Shown: piece after piece, positions 17,393 through 26,550 of the stretch
Numbering within the stretch: the stretch's first letter is position 1
How the letters are laid out: each line of letters begins with the position of its first letter
Assembly: GCF_000711965.1 (NCBI RefSeq)
Contig: NZ_JONS01000001.1
Coordinates: forward strand, 1 to 64,000
Source of the DNA: Actinomyces israelii DSM 43320
Lineage (GTDB): Bacteria; Actinomycetota; Actinomycetes; Actinomycetales; Actinomycetaceae
Direction of reading: 5' to 3'
Length of the DNA stretch: 64,000 nucleotides
Made by a program: the position numbers and the translations under genes
The notes under the pieces: model-generated
Told to the model about the DNA's origin: nothing
Database searches by the model: none
What the model saw: only the letters and a program-made list of their open reading frames with translations

Positions 17393-18163
17393 TCACCTCA
17401 CCGGGTGGCCCGCATCGCGCAGGGCCCTCTTGGCCGCCCCGATGGTCAGCGTGCCGTAGTGGAAGACGCTCGCCGCCAGCACCGCGTCCGCGCCGTGGTC
17501 CGCGGCCGCGGTGAAGTCCTCGGCCCGGCCCGCACCGCCGGAGGCGATCAGCGGGACACTCACCTCGCCCCGGACGTCGTCGAGCATCTGCAGGTCGAAG
17601 CCGCCGGTCACGCCGTCGGCGTCCATGGAGTTCAGCAGGATCTCGCCGGCCCCCAGGTCGACAGCCCGCACCGCCCAGCGGACGGCGTCGATGCCGGTGG
17701 AGCGGCGCCCGCCATGGGTGGTGACCTCGTACCCCGACGGGGTGCTTACGCCCTCCGGGCAGCGCCGCGCGTCCACCGACAGCACCAGCACCTGGCTGCC
17801 GAAGCGCTCGGCGACCTCGGACAGCAGCCTGGGCCGGTTGATGGCGGCGGTGTTGATGCCGACCTTGTCCGCCCCGGCACGCAGGAGGCGGTCGACGTCC
17901 TCGACGCTGCGAACCCCTCCACCCACGGTCAGTGGCACGAAGACCTGCTCCGCGGCGGCCGAGACGACCTCCAGCATGGTGGACCGGCCCTCTGCGGAGG
18001 CGGACACGTCCAGGAAGGTGATCTCGTCGGCGCCCTGGGCGTCGTAGCGCTTGGCGAGCTCCACCGGGTCGCCCGCGTCCCGCAGGCCCGTGAAGTTCAC
18101 TCCCTTGACCACGCGCCCGTCCTTGACGTCAAGGCACGGGATGACGCGGACGGCGACGCTCAT
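17393..18163 (-). CDS. hisF: Imidazole glycerol phosphate synthase, cyclase subunit
   Basis: The 256-residue (beta/alpha)8 barrel uses ammonia from HisH to form imidazole glycerol phosphate and AICAR in histidine synthesis. The two catalytic aspartates are in place, [14 protein letters not shown] near residue 11 and VLSVDARR near residue 130, with the phosphate sites LTVGGGVRS and IASGGAG. Length is normal. hisI follows after the inserted membrane-protein pair. hisH and the other his genes are not in the window. Confidence 0.97.
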   Translation of the reverse strand: MSVAVRVIPCLDVKDGRVVKGVNFTGLRDAGDPVELAKRYDAQGADEITFLDVSASAEGRSTMLEVVSAAAEQVFVPLTVGGGVRSVEDVDRLLRAGADKVGINTAAINRPRLLSEVAERFGSQVLVLSVDARRCPEGVSTPSGYEVTTHGGRRSTGIDAVRWAVRAVDLGAGEILLNSMDADGVTGGFDLQMLDDVRGEVSVPLIASGGAGRAEDFTAAADHGADAVLAASVFHYGTLTIGAAKRALRDAGHPVR

Positions 18164-18221
18164 AGCAGCTCCTGAACGGATGAGGGGTGCGGATCGTATC
18201 AGGGCGGCGCGCGGGCGCCGC

Positions 18222-19598
18222 CTACTGGTTGGTGGCGCCCGGACTGGCCCCCGGAGTCACGTGCACGGTTCCGGGGCCGGGATCGGGGCTCTCACTGGGT
18301 AATGCGGCGGTGTCGGCTCCCCCGTCGTCGTCGATGGCCAGGACGTCGATGACAACGGCGACCGCCCCCTCGCCGGCTGCCTGGTCCGCGGGGATGGCGA
18401 TGACGACCCGACTGCCCACCTGGATGTCAACCAGGTGCTCCTTGACTCCCGCCAGGGCGTTGTTCATGTTGATCGTGCCCGGCGGGGTGGTCGTGCCGTA
18501 GGTGGTGGCGTGCTGCACGCCGTCGGCCCAGCTCACGGTGGAGTACCTGGCCAGGACGGTGCAGTCGGCCTGGACCTGGGGTCCGTCGCCCTGCACGAGG
18601 ACGGCGGCGGTCGAGCGCGTGGGCGCCGGAAGCCCCTGCACGGACAGCCCCGCCGTGCCATCGGCGTTCATCGTCACCGTCGGCATGCCCTCCGCAGGCT
18701 CTTGAGCCGTTCCAGTCGCGGTGGTGGGCAGGATGTCGATCACCGTGATCTCAGTGGTCTTGGTCTGGTCGTCCCTTGTCTGCGGAGCGCGCACGACAAT
18801 GCGTGAGCCCTCGGTGACCCCCGTGACCGCATTGGCGAGATCGGTTCCGATCTTGTCGGCGTCGAGCGTGCCGGGATACAGACGCGTCCCCGTCGCGGTA
18901 CCGGTGACGTTCGTGCCGTCGTTGCCGTCGAAGACCGCCACGGACAGCAGGACGGCGTCGCCGGCGCCCAGGACACGGCCCTCGCCCATGACGACCTGAT
19001 CGGTGCTCATGACCGTGGCGGGGGTGAGATGGCCCTTGAGCGACAGGACGGGAAGGGCTCCCACGCGTCCGGCGACCTCCAGCACCGTATCGAGCGGGCC
19101 GTCCGCACTGACGCTTCCACCGGGATTCGTGCCCGAGGACCCGAGGGAACCCGCCAGCCCCCCCCACACGCGCGCCACGACCAGGGGCGCGGCAACAATG
19201 GCCACCGTCGCCACGACCGCCAGGATGACGGCGACGCGTCCTCGCGGCCGGGGGCGTCCCAGCGCGGCGCCGATCGCGCGCTGGGCGCCCGTGGAGGTGG
19301 GGGGCTCGGCCGGTGAGGGGGCCGACGGCGGCGCCTCTGCAGGCCCGGTCCCGGGCGACGCGGCCATCGGGGCGGAGGCGGCGCGACGGGACGCCCCGGC
19401 CGCCGGCTGCTCGGCGCGCCCCGCCGGGCCGTACTGCGTCCAGGGCGCCCCCGGGGCGGGCGGCGCGGCGCGGTGGGGGTCTGCGACCTGACGGGCACGC
19501 TCCAGCTCACGCTTTTGGCGACGCGTCAACGGCTGGCCGTCCTGCCCCACCTGGGGCAGTCGTGTCGTTTCGCGGGGGGAGGGTGAGAAGGTAGCCAT
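18222..19598 (-). CDS. Membrane-anchored tandem FKBP-like domain protein
   Basis: The 458-residue product has a Pro/Ala-rich cytosolic region (1-118), one transmembrane helix (about 121-143) and two extracytoplasmic domains. The second (about 335-430: [19 protein letters not shown], then [21 protein letters not shown]) follows the FKBP peptidyl-prolyl isomerase pattern. The first (about 195-300: [27 protein letters not shown]) is a weaker copy. Aromatic residues of the usual FKBP pocket are mostly missing, so isomerase activity is doubtful. FKBP-type genes next to pafA are also found in other actinobacteria. It starts 39 bases after pafA and is probably part of the pup operon. Confidence 0.7.
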   Translation of the reverse strand: MATFSPSPRETTRLPQVGQDGQPLTRRQKRELERARQVADPHRAAPPAPGAPWTQYGPAGRAEQPAAGASRRAASAPMAASPGTGPAEAPPSAPSPAEPPTSTGAQRAIGAALGRPRPRGRVAVILAVVATVAIVAAPLVVARVWGGLAGSLGSSGTNPGGSVSADGPLDTVLEVAGRVGALPVLSLKGHLTPATVMSTDQVVMGEGRVLGAGDAVLLSVAVFDGNDGTNVTGTATGTRLYPGTLDADKIGTDLANAVTGVTEGSRIVVRAPQTRDDQTKTTEITVIDILPTTATGTAQEPAEGMPTVTMNADGTAGLSVQGLPAPTRSTAAVLVQGDGPQVQADCTVLARYSTVSWADGVQHATTYGTTTPPGTINMNNALAGVKEHLVDIQVGSRVVIAIPADQAAGEGAVAVVIDVLAIDDDGGADTAALPSESPDPGPGTVHVTPGASPGATNQ

Positions 19599-19636
19599 CG
19601 GACTTTCCAGTCTGCCAGATGTTGTCGTGCCGCGTC

Positions 19637-21070
19637 TCAGACGCCGGCGGGTGAATCGGCGGCGGGGGTCCCGTCAGGCGCGTCCATGGCCCTCATGAGT
19701 GCGTCGACCCGCTCATCGACGGCGCTGAAGGGGTCGCGCAGGGCGACGGGCCGGGTGCGGCCGTCGTCGAGGCGCAGGTTCACCCAGTCGGCCGACAGGT
19801 CCCGGCGCAGGTCCTGCGCCCGCCCGATCGCCGTGCCCCGCAGGTGCGCGCGCGTGGTGGCCGGCGGGGTGTCGACGGCGGCGCGGCACGCCTCCTCGCC
19901 GACGAAGCGCCGCAGCAGCCCGGCCCGCTCCAGCTTCAGGCGCAGTCCGTCGCTCGGGCTCACGTCGTGGTAGGCCAGGGCGAGCCGCGCCAGGCGCGGG
20001 TCGTCGAGCCCGACGCCGGTGCGCTCGGCGTAGCGGGTCAGGAGCTGGTGCTTGGCCGCCCAGTCCAGGTCCTCGGCCACGTCCTGGGGCCTGCCCGAGC
20101 CCACGGCCTCAAGCCCCCGCTCCCACAGGTCGAGGACGTGGCGCTGCAGACCGGTCAGGTCCAGGTTCCGGGCGTGCTCGCTCACCCTGGCCAGGTGCTC
20201 GGTCTGCAGGTCCACCGGCGTCATGGTGCGTCCGTCGGCGAGCTCCAGGGCGACCGAGCCTGTCAGGTCGTGGCAGGTGTCGCGGATGGCCCTCATGGGG
20301 ATGGCGAGCTGGAGGTCCGCCAGGCTCCCGCCCTCCTCGAGGTAGTCCAGCAGCAGGTCCATGGCCCCGACCTTGAGGAGGGTGGAGCCCTGGGCGATGT
20401 TGGAGTCGCCGACGATCACGTGCATGCGCCGGTAGAGCTCGGCGTCGGCGTGGGGCTCGTCGCGGGTGTTGATCAGGGGGCGGGCGCGAGTGGTCGCCGA
20501 GGAGACGGCGTCCTCCATCTGGTCGGCCCGCTGGGAGAAGACGTAGCGTGCGGGGGCCCGGCCGCCGCCGGGCAGGATGTGCCCGGCGCCGACGAGGATC
20601 TGGCGGGTGACCAGGTGGGGCACGAGGGTGCGGGCGTCGTTCCAGAAGCTGCCGCGGCGGCGCACGAGGTAGTTCTCGTGGCAGCCGAAGCCGGCGCCCT
20701 CGGCGTCGAGGTTGTTCTTGAGCAGGTGGATGCGGCCGGGTACGCCCCGCCGGGCCAGGCTGGCGCTGGCCTGCTCGGCCAGGTCGGCCATGGTGATCTC
20801 CCCGGCCCGGTCCTGGGCGAGCAGGTCCTCCAGGCGGTCGCACTCCGCAGTGGCGAACTCGGGGTGGGAGCCGACATCGAGGTAGAGGCGGGCCCCGCCG
20901 CGGGTGAAGACGTTGGAGGAGCGGCCCAGGCGCACGACGGGCTCGAAGAGCTCGCGTGCGGCGTGGTCGGCGTCCAGGGGCGGAGGGCCTCCCGTCGCCG
21001 AGGCGCAGGTGATGCCGTACTCGGTCTCCACGCCGATGATCCGCCGCGCCGGTCTGTGCGGGCGCGGCAC
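19637..21070 (-). CDS. pafA: Pup--protein ligase
   Basis: The 477-residue enzyme is a carboxylate-amine ligase of the glutamine-synthetase-like fold that joins the C-terminal Glu of Pup to lysines of target proteins with ATP. Visible motifs are GVETEYGITC near the N-terminus (metal/ATP Glu residues), YLDVGSHPEFATAEC with the catalytic Asp, LLKNNLDAEGAGFGCHENYL, and INTRDEPHAD. The GTG start at 21070 lies two bases after the pup stop, so synthesis of tag and ligase is coupled. It is normally preceded by the proteasome genes prcBA, which are absent here. Confidence 0.97.
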   Translation of the reverse strand: MPRPHRPARRIIGVETEYGITCASATGGPPPLDADHAARELFEPVVRLGRSSNVFTRGGARLYLDVGSHPEFATAECDRLEDLLAQDRAGEITMADLAEQASASLARRGVPGRIHLLKNNLDAEGAGFGCHENYLVRRRGSFWNDARTLVPHLVTRQILVGAGHILPGGGRAPARYVFSQRADQMEDAVSSATTRARPLINTRDEPHADAELYRRMHVIVGDSNIAQGSTLLKVGAMDLLLDYLEEGGSLADLQLAIPMRAIRDTCHDLTGSVALELADGRTMTPVDLQTEHLARVSEHARNLDLTGLQRHVLDLWERGLEAVGSGRPQDVAEDLDWAAKHQLLTRYAERTGVGLDDPRLARLALAYHDVSPSDGLRLKLERAGLLRRFVGEEACRAAVDTPPATTRAHLRGTAIGRAQDLRRDLSADWVNLRLDDGRTRPVALRDPFSAVDERVDALMRAMDAPDGTPAADSPAGV

Positions 21071-21072
21071 TC

Positions 21073-21249
21073 CTATTCGCCGCCCTTCTGAACGAATCCC
21101 TGCACGAAGGCCGCGGCGTTGGTCTCCAGGACGGAGTCGATCTCGTCGAGGATGTCGTCGACGCCGGCCACCTGGGCCTGGCCGACCGCCTCGGAGGCCT
21201 CGTCGCCGCCGTGGCCCCCGGTGGGCTGGATCTGCTCGTGGGTGCTCAT
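21073..21249 (-). CDS. pup: Prokaryotic ubiquitin-like protein Pup
   Basis: This 58-residue, largely disordered protein ends in VQKGGE, the signature C-terminus that is ligated to lysines. Because the last residue is already Glu and not Gln, no deamidation by Dop is needed before ligation. The central segment VDDILDEIDSVLETNAAAFV is the conserved helix that the ATPase coiled coil binds in relatives. The ATG at 21249 is preceded by AGGAGG at 6 bases. pup lies between dop and pafA in the operon. Confidence 0.97.
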   Translation of the reverse strand: MSTHEQIQPTGGHGGDEASEAVGQAQVAGVDDILDEIDSVLETNAAAFVQGFVQKGGE

Positions 21250-21295
21250 GGTGCCTCCTGCCTGACTCGGGGCGCCGCCCGGCGCTCCTGTGGGT

Positions 21296-23134
21296 TCAGT
21301 CTGCCCCCAGGCCCCGGTGTGGCCCAATTGTGACCTGGACCTGGCCCAGCACGTCGGCGACCCGCTGCGCATCGGCCCGCACGTCGTCCGGCAGGGCGAG
21401 CCGCAGCAGGCGCTCGTGGTCGGGCAGGTCCAGCACCAGGCTCGTCCAGGAGGCCGCGACGACCTCGGCGTGACGGGCCACGGCCGGCCCGCGGATGGCG
21501 GCGCGCGTTCCGGACGGCGGGGAGCCAGCGGCAGCCTCGACCTCGGCGTCGGTGGTCAGGCGGCGGGTGCGGCCCGCCGCAATGAGCCGCTCCGCCACGC
21601 CGTGGCCGGTGCGCAGGTCGGCCCACTGGATGTCGAGGGCCGCCAGGCGCGGGTCGTCCCAGCCCGCGCCGGTCCTGGCGCGCATGGCGTCGCACAGCTG
21701 CTTCTTGGCGACCCACTCCACGAGCGCGGCGGCGCGTGTGGTGGCCCCGGGCTCTCCGGAAGCACCCTGCGCCGCCGCGTAGCACTCCAGCGCGGTGAGG
21801 GTCTCCTCCCACAGGGCGACGGCGAAGGCCGTCTCCTCGCCGACGTGCTCGCGACCGGTGCCGCCGTAGTCCTCCTTCAGGGCGTCCGCGACCGCCTCCA
21901 GGTGCGCCCGCTGGATCTCCAGGGCCGTCATCGGGCCGGAGACCGTGACCAGGGGGCGGGTCAGGGCGGTGTCGTGGGAGGTCGCCCAGTGCTCCTCCAC
22001 CGGGTCGTGGACCAGGCGCAGGGGCGCCAGGGAGCCCAGCCGGTCCCGGCGGGCCGCCGCCCGCTCGAGGTACCACAGGAGCAGGTCGGTGGTGGCGACC
22101 TTGAGGTAGATGGGGGCGTCGAAGCGGTTGGCGTCGCCGTTGATAATGTGCAGGCGGCGGAAGCGCGCGGCGTCCGCGTGCGGCTCGTCGCGGGTGTTGA
22201 CGATCGGACGGTTGAAGGTGGTCTGCAGGCCGACGTCGCTCTCGACGTAGTCGGCGCGCTGGCTCATCTGGAAGCCGGGGCGCTGGGAGCGCTGGCCGAT
22301 GCCCACGCGCCCGGCCCCCGCGATGACGGGGCGGGTGACGAGGAAGGGGATGAGGGCCGGGACGAGGTCGCTGAAGGCGAGGTCGCGGCGCACCAGGTAG
22401 TTCTCGTGGGAGCCGTAGGTCGCGCCCTTGCCGTCGACGTTGTTCTTGTACAGGACGACCTCGCCGGGCACCACTCCCCCGGCGCCCTCGGCCAGCGCGA
22501 TCATGGCCCGCCGGGCGACCAGCTCGCCGGCGCGGTCCCACACGACGGCGTCGTGGGGCGTGAGGACCTCCGGGGAGGAGTACTCGGGGTGGGCGTGGTC
22601 GACGTACAGGCGGGCGCCGTTGGTCAGCACCACGGTGGAGGCGCGCGGAAGCGCGGCCTCAACCGCGTTGGGGCGCGGCCTGGTCCCCCACGGGGCGGGC
22701 GGCGGGTCCGCCTCCGTGGGCTCTCCCGGGCCGTCGCGAAGCGGCGACCGGGACGCCGGCCGCCCCACCGGGGCGCCGTCCGCCGGGGCACGACCGGGAT
22801 GCGCGCCGGGCCCGCGGCCGGGGGCATCGCCGGAGGGCGCGGGGCGGGCGGGGTCGTCGGTGAGCAGACTGGGGTGGGCGGCGGCCCGGTCGAGGTGCCC
22901 GCCGCGCAGGTCGGCGAGAGGGTCCTCGCCCTCGTAGTCCCAGCGCACGGCCCGCGCCGGGGCGCCATCCGGGCCGCTCACGCCCGGACGCGAGACCATG
23001 CCGTAGGCCTCCACGACCCGGCTGGCCATGACGACGGCGCCAGCGTAGGGGTTGCCCGGCTGAAGGACCCCGAACTCGGTCTCAATGCCGACGGGCCGCG
23101 TCACCGGGCCGAAGGCTGGTGCGGGCTGGCTCAT
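21296..23134 (-). CDS. dop: Depupylase/deamidase Dop with an enlarged Dop loop
   Basis: This 612-residue PafA homologue removes Pup from substrates and, in species with Pup-Gln, deamidates it. Motifs are GIETEFGVLQ (16-25), the catalytic Asp179 in LYVDHAHPEYSSPE, LYKNNVDGKGATYGSHENY and VNTRDEPHADAARFRRLH. Compared with the roughly 500-residue mycobacterial enzyme it has a large low-complexity Pro/Gly/Arg insertion at about residues 86-166, where the regulatory Dop loop sits. Its ATG overlaps the arc stop (ATGA). With Pup ending in Glu, its role here should be depupylation. Confidence 0.95.
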   Translation of the reverse strand: MSQPAPAFGPVTRPVGIETEFGVLQPGNPYAGAVVMASRVVEAYGMVSRPGVSGPDGAPARAVRWDYEGEDPLADLRGGHLDRAAAHPSLLTDDPARPAPSGDAPGRGPGAHPGRAPADGAPVGRPASRSPLRDGPGEPTEADPPPAPWGTRPRPNAVEAALPRASTVVLTNGARLYVDHAHPEYSSPEVLTPHDAVVWDRAGELVARRAMIALAEGAGGVVPGEVVLYKNNVDGKGATYGSHENYLVRRDLAFSDLVPALIPFLVTRPVIAGAGRVGIGQRSQRPGFQMSQRADYVESDVGLQTTFNRPIVNTRDEPHADAARFRRLHIINGDANRFDAPIYLKVATTDLLLWYLERAAARRDRLGSLAPLRLVHDPVEEHWATSHDTALTRPLVTVSGPMTALEIQRAHLEAVADALKEDYGGTGREHVGEETAFAVALWEETLTALECYAAAQGASGEPGATTRAAALVEWVAKKQLCDAMRARTGAGWDDPRLAALDIQWADLRTGHGVAERLIAAGRTRRLTTDAEVEAAAGSPPSGTRAAIRGPAVARHAEVVAASWTSLVLDLPDHERLLRLALPDDVRADAQRVADVLGQVQVTIGPHRGLGAD

Positions 23135-24834
23135 GCGCCCTCCCTCGACGTCTCGGCCGGTGCGGCGGTCAGGCGCCGCACTAGGCGGATGGGCTCGCCG
23201 CGGCGGCCGACGAGGCGGGCCCAGTCCTCCGGGCCGGCGGCGCCGGTGATCTCCTCGTTCTGGCGGGACTCGGCCGCGACGGCCTCCAGGACGCGGGCGG
23301 TGGACAGCCCGCCGCTTCCGCCGTCCAGCTCGTCCTTGATGGCGGCGGTCTTGGCGCGCGCGACGATGGCGGCGAGCATGGCGCCGCTGGCGAGGTCGGC
23401 GAGGTAGAGGGTCTCCCGCGCGCCGGAGGCGTAGGTGATCTCGAGCGCCTCGGTGTCGGGGGAGCGGGCGTACAGGGCGCGGACGGCGGCCCGGCGCATG
23501 GAGACGGCGGCCGCCTCCCGGTCGCCGCCGGCGGCGGCGAGCTCCGCCGGGTCGAGCGGCAGGTCGGCAGTGAGGTACTTCGACAGGATCTCCAGGGCGC
23601 CGTCGGCGTCGGGCCGTCCGACGCGGATCTTCACGTCGAGGCGTCCCGAGCGCAGGATGGCGGGGTCGATCATGTCCTCCCGGTTGGAGGCCCCGATAAT
23701 GACGACGTTGCGCAGGGACTCCACGCCGTCGATCTCCGCCAGGACCTGCGGGACGATCATGGTCTCGACGTCGGAGGACACCCCGGTGCCGCGGGTGCGG
23801 AACAGGGCCTCCATCTCGTCGAAGAAGATGACGACGGGCCGGTCCTCGGCGGCGACCTTGCGGGCCTGGACGAAGATGGCGCGGATCTGCCGCTCGGTCT
23901 CGCCGACGAACTTGCTCAGCAGCTCGGGGCCCTTGATGTTGAGGAACGCGGCGGGAGGCCTGCTCGCCTCCGGGCCTCCGGCCGGGGTCGCCGAGCCCGC
24001 CAGGGACGTGGCCACGGCCTTGGCGATGAGCGTCTTGCCGCAGCCGGGCGGGCCGTACAGGAGCAGCCCCTTGGGAGCGCGCAGGCCGTAGGCGCGGTAC
24101 AGGTCGGGGTGGGTGAAGGGCAGCTCGAGGGCGTCGCGGATCTGGCTGATCTGGGGGCCGAGGCCCCCGATGTCGTCCCAGGAGACGTCGGGGGTCTCGG
24201 TGACCACGAGATTCTCGACGCTGGTGCGCTCGATCAGGGCGGTGGCGACGCCGGCGCGCGGGTCCGCGGCCAGGGTGTCGCCGGGTTTGAGGGTGTCGGG
24301 GCGCAGGTGGCCCGCCAGGTGGACGACGCGGGTGGCGCCCGACCCGGTGGCAACCAGGGCGCGGGACGCGCCGGAGGCGGAGGGGGCCAGGATCTCCTCC
24401 AGGGTGACGGCCTCGCCGGTGTCGGGGGCCGGCAGGGCGTCGACGACGAGCATCTGGTCGTTGACGGCGACGAGCCGGCCGACAACCAGGTCGTCGGCGT
24501 CAAGACGCGCATGCACGCCCAGGCGCATGGGCCTCCCGCCGAGCACGACGTCGACCTCCCCCGGCGGCTCGGGGTGCGCGGCGGTCTCCTGCCGCCCGGC
24601 ATCCGGGGCGGGAGGCCGGGCGGGGACACCGGTGAGCAGCGCGAGGGTGACCGGCGGCCGGGTGACGGCGTCGAGCTGGGCGCCCAGCTCGGTGATGCGC
24701 TCGCGGGCGGCGGTGAGCGCCGCGACGAGGCGCTCGTTCTTCGCGGCCAGGCTGACGGCCTCGGTGCGGGCCTCGCGCAGCTGGTGGCTGGCGAAGCCGG
24801 GCGAGGGCATGCCCAGGGGCTGGGCGTCAGGCAC
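23131..24834 (-). CDS. arc: AAA ATPase ARC (proteasome-associated ATPase family)
   Basis: The 567-residue protein has an N-terminal coiled coil (about 15-60) that binds Pup in relatives, OB-fold domains (about 95-205) and one AAA+ module. The module has Walker A YGPPGCGKTL, Walker B VIFFDEMEAL and the sensor/arginine region IIGASNREDMIDPAILRSGRLD. Mycobacterial Mpa ends in a Gln-Tyr-Leu tail that docks on and opens the 20S core. This protein ends in AETSREGA and lacks such a tail, in agreement with the missing prcBA genes. It may unfold pupylated proteins without degrading them. The GTG at 24834 has GAGGAGG upstream and overlaps the trmI end by 8 bases. Confidence 0.94.
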   Translation of the reverse strand: MPDAQPLGMPSPGFASHQLREARTEAVSLAAKNERLVAALTAARERITELGAQLDAVTRPPVTLALLTGVPARPPAPDAGRQETAAHPEPPGEVDVVLGGRPMRLGVHARLDADDLVVGRLVAVNDQMLVVDALPAPDTGEAVTLEEILAPSASGASRALVATGSGATRVVHLAGHLRPDTLKPGDTLAADPRAGVATALIERTSVENLVVTETPDVSWDDIGGLGPQISQIRDALELPFTHPDLYRAYGLRAPKGLLLYGPPGCGKTLIAKAVATSLAGSATPAGGPEASRPPAAFLNIKGPELLSKFVGETERQIRAIFVQARKVAAEDRPVVIFFDEMEALFRTRGTGVSSDVETMIVPQVLAEIDGVESLRNVVIIGASNREDMIDPAILRSGRLDVKIRVGRPDADGALEILSKYLTADLPLDPAELAAAGGDREAAAVSMRRAAVRALYARSPDTEALEITYASGARETLYLADLASGAMLAAIVARAKTAAIKDELDGGSGGLSTARVLEAVAAESRQNEEITGAAGPEDWARLVGRRGEPIRLVRRLTAAPAETSREGA

Positions 24835-26029
24835 GGTGCTGTACCTCCTCGGCCTCCTCGCCGACGGCCGCCGGGCCGCCGGACAGGACGGGGGTGGCGT
24901 CCTCGGGCTGCTTGGCGAGGCAGTCGCGCAGGACGCGGCGGACCTTGCGGTCGCTGCTCACGCGCTCCCCCACGTCCTGCGGCGCCCAGTAGCCGCCGTC
25001 GTCGTAGGCGCCGCGGGCGGGCGGGCGCTTGCGGCTCAGGGGGTGCGAGCCAGCGGCCAGGCGCCGGGCGGTGATGAGGAAGCCGGTGTGGGCGACCATG
25101 CGGTGGTCGGGGCGCACGGACAGGCCGTCGACGTTCCAGGTGCGCACCATGGACTCCCAGGACTCGGGCTCGGTGAACAGGCCGCAGTGGCGCAGGGCCT
25201 CGACGGTTCGGGAGAGCTGGGTGACGGTGGCGACGTAGGCCAGGAGGAGGCCGCCGGGGGCGAGCGCGCGGGCGCAGGCGGCGACGTTCTCCCAGGGGGC
25301 CAGCATGTCCAGGACGATGCGGTCGATGGAGGCCGCCTCTATGCGGGTGTCGACCACCTCGGCGAAGTCGCCGGTGCGCAGCTCCCAGGCCGGGTGGTGG
25401 CCGCCGAACCAGGAGTCGACGTTGGAGGCGGCGATCCGGGCGAAGTCGGGGCGCCGCTCGATGGAGACCAGACGCCCGTCCTCGCCGATGGCGGACAGCA
25501 GGCTCATGGTCAGCGCCCCCGAGCCGACGCCGGCCTCCAGGACGCGCGCGCCGGGGAAGATGTCGCCCATGGCGACGACCTGGCCGGAGTCCTTGGGGTA
25601 GACGACCTGGGCGCCGCGGGGCATGGACAGGACGTAGTCGGCGAGCAGGGGGCGCAGCAGGAGGAGCTCGTGGCCGGTCTCGGTGGTCAGCACGGTGCCC
25701 TCCTCCAGGCCGACGACGTCGCGGTGGCGGAAGCTGCCGCGTCGGGACTGGAAGCAGCCGCGGGGGTCGAGCCGGAAGGTGTTCCTGGCGCCCTTGGTGT
25801 CGGTGACCTGAACGCGCTCGCCGTAGCGGAAGGGGCCGCGGCGTCCGGCCTGGCCGAGAGCCTTCTGGGTGACGGACCGCGCGGGGGGCGCGGGCACCGG
25901 CTGCGCGGCCCGGCGGGGCTCGCGCGCGCCGTCGGGGCCGCCGGCCTCGCCCGCGTCGCCGTGCCGGCCGGCGCGGGAGACGACGGCGTCCCCGCTCGGC
26001 TCGGGGTCCCCGGAGTTCTGCTCGCTCAT
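24827..26029 (-). CDS. trmI: tRNA (adenine-N1-)-methyltransferase TrmI
   Basis: From the ATG at 26029 the protein has 400 residues. An N-terminal Pro/Gly/Arg-rich stretch of about 60 residues precedes the TrmI core: GPFRYGERVQVTD, the family segment PKDSGQVVAMGDIFPGARVLEAGVGSGAL (SAM-binding loop), and DRIVLDMLAPWE. It methylates A58 of the T loop in tRNA. It heads the arc-dop-pup-pafA operon, as in most actinobacteria with pupylation. The C-terminal tail (RKVRRVLRDCLAKQPEDATPV) is also usual in the phylum. Confidence 0.95.
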   Translation of the reverse strand: MSEQNSGDPEPSGDAVVSRAGRHGDAGEAGGPDGAREPRRAAQPVPAPPARSVTQKALGQAGRRGPFRYGERVQVTDTKGARNTFRLDPRGCFQSRRGSFRHRDVVGLEEGTVLTTETGHELLLLRPLLADYVLSMPRGAQVVYPKDSGQVVAMGDIFPGARVLEAGVGSGALTMSLLSAIGEDGRLVSIERRPDFARIAASNVDSWFGGHHPAWELRTGDFAEVVDTRIEAASIDRIVLDMLAPWENVAACARALAPGGLLLAYVATVTQLSRTVEALRHCGLFTEPESWESMVRTWNVDGLSVRPDHRMVAHTGFLITARRLAAGSHPLSRKRPPARGAYDDGGYWAPQDVGERVSSDRKVRRVLRDCLAKQPEDATPVLSGGPAAVGEEAEEVQHRA

Positions 26030-26153
26030 CGAGGACGAGTCTAGTGAGTGCCGTGCGCCCGCCACCCAGTGGTCCGCAGGGCGGTACGCGGCGGCGGACG
26101 ACGACCGCGTCACGGCCCTCGCGATCGTCCCGGCCGGGCCCTGGAACCGGCCC

Positions 26154-26484
26154 TCAGGAGCGTGCGGGCCGGTGCGCGACGACGAGCAGCTGGAGCGGGA
26201 GCCTGTTGCCCATCACCGGGTCGGTGAAGCGGTAGCCCTCCTCGCAGGGCTCCATGAGGTCCGGCCACCGGCACCAGGCGGAGATGCGGGTCCCGACGAC
26301 CTCGGCAACCGCGCTGCGGGCGTCGTAGACATTGGCCCCGACCAGCTCGACGGCGGAGGCGGCGCGCGCGGCCAGGGCGCGGGCCCGCCTCGCCGTAGCC
26401 ACTGGCCTCGTGAAGAGCGGCCCGGTCGTCCCAGTTGGCGCGGTCGTCCGCGAAGTGACCGGCGTGGTCCGTCTGCGGTCTCAT
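26154..26484 (-). pseudogene. Internally deleted SAM-dependent methyltransferase remnant
   Basis: The minus strand at 26484 begins MRPQTDHAGHFADDRANWDD, then RAALHEASGYG, the standard opening of a class I methyltransferase subfamily. The frame then changes. From about 26402 another frame reads ARALAARAASAVELVGANVYDA, which corresponds to the SAM-site region, and jumps to a typical C-terminus (WCRWPDLMEPCEEGYRF, then RLPLQLLVVAHRP) ending at 26154. At least one frameshift and a large internal deletion are implied. Not functional. Confidence 0.6.
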
Positions 26485-26550
26485 GGAGGAAGCCCATCCG
26501 GGCGCCCGCGGCCCCCGGGCCGGTCGTCCGCGCGGGCTCGAAGGCCGCTG

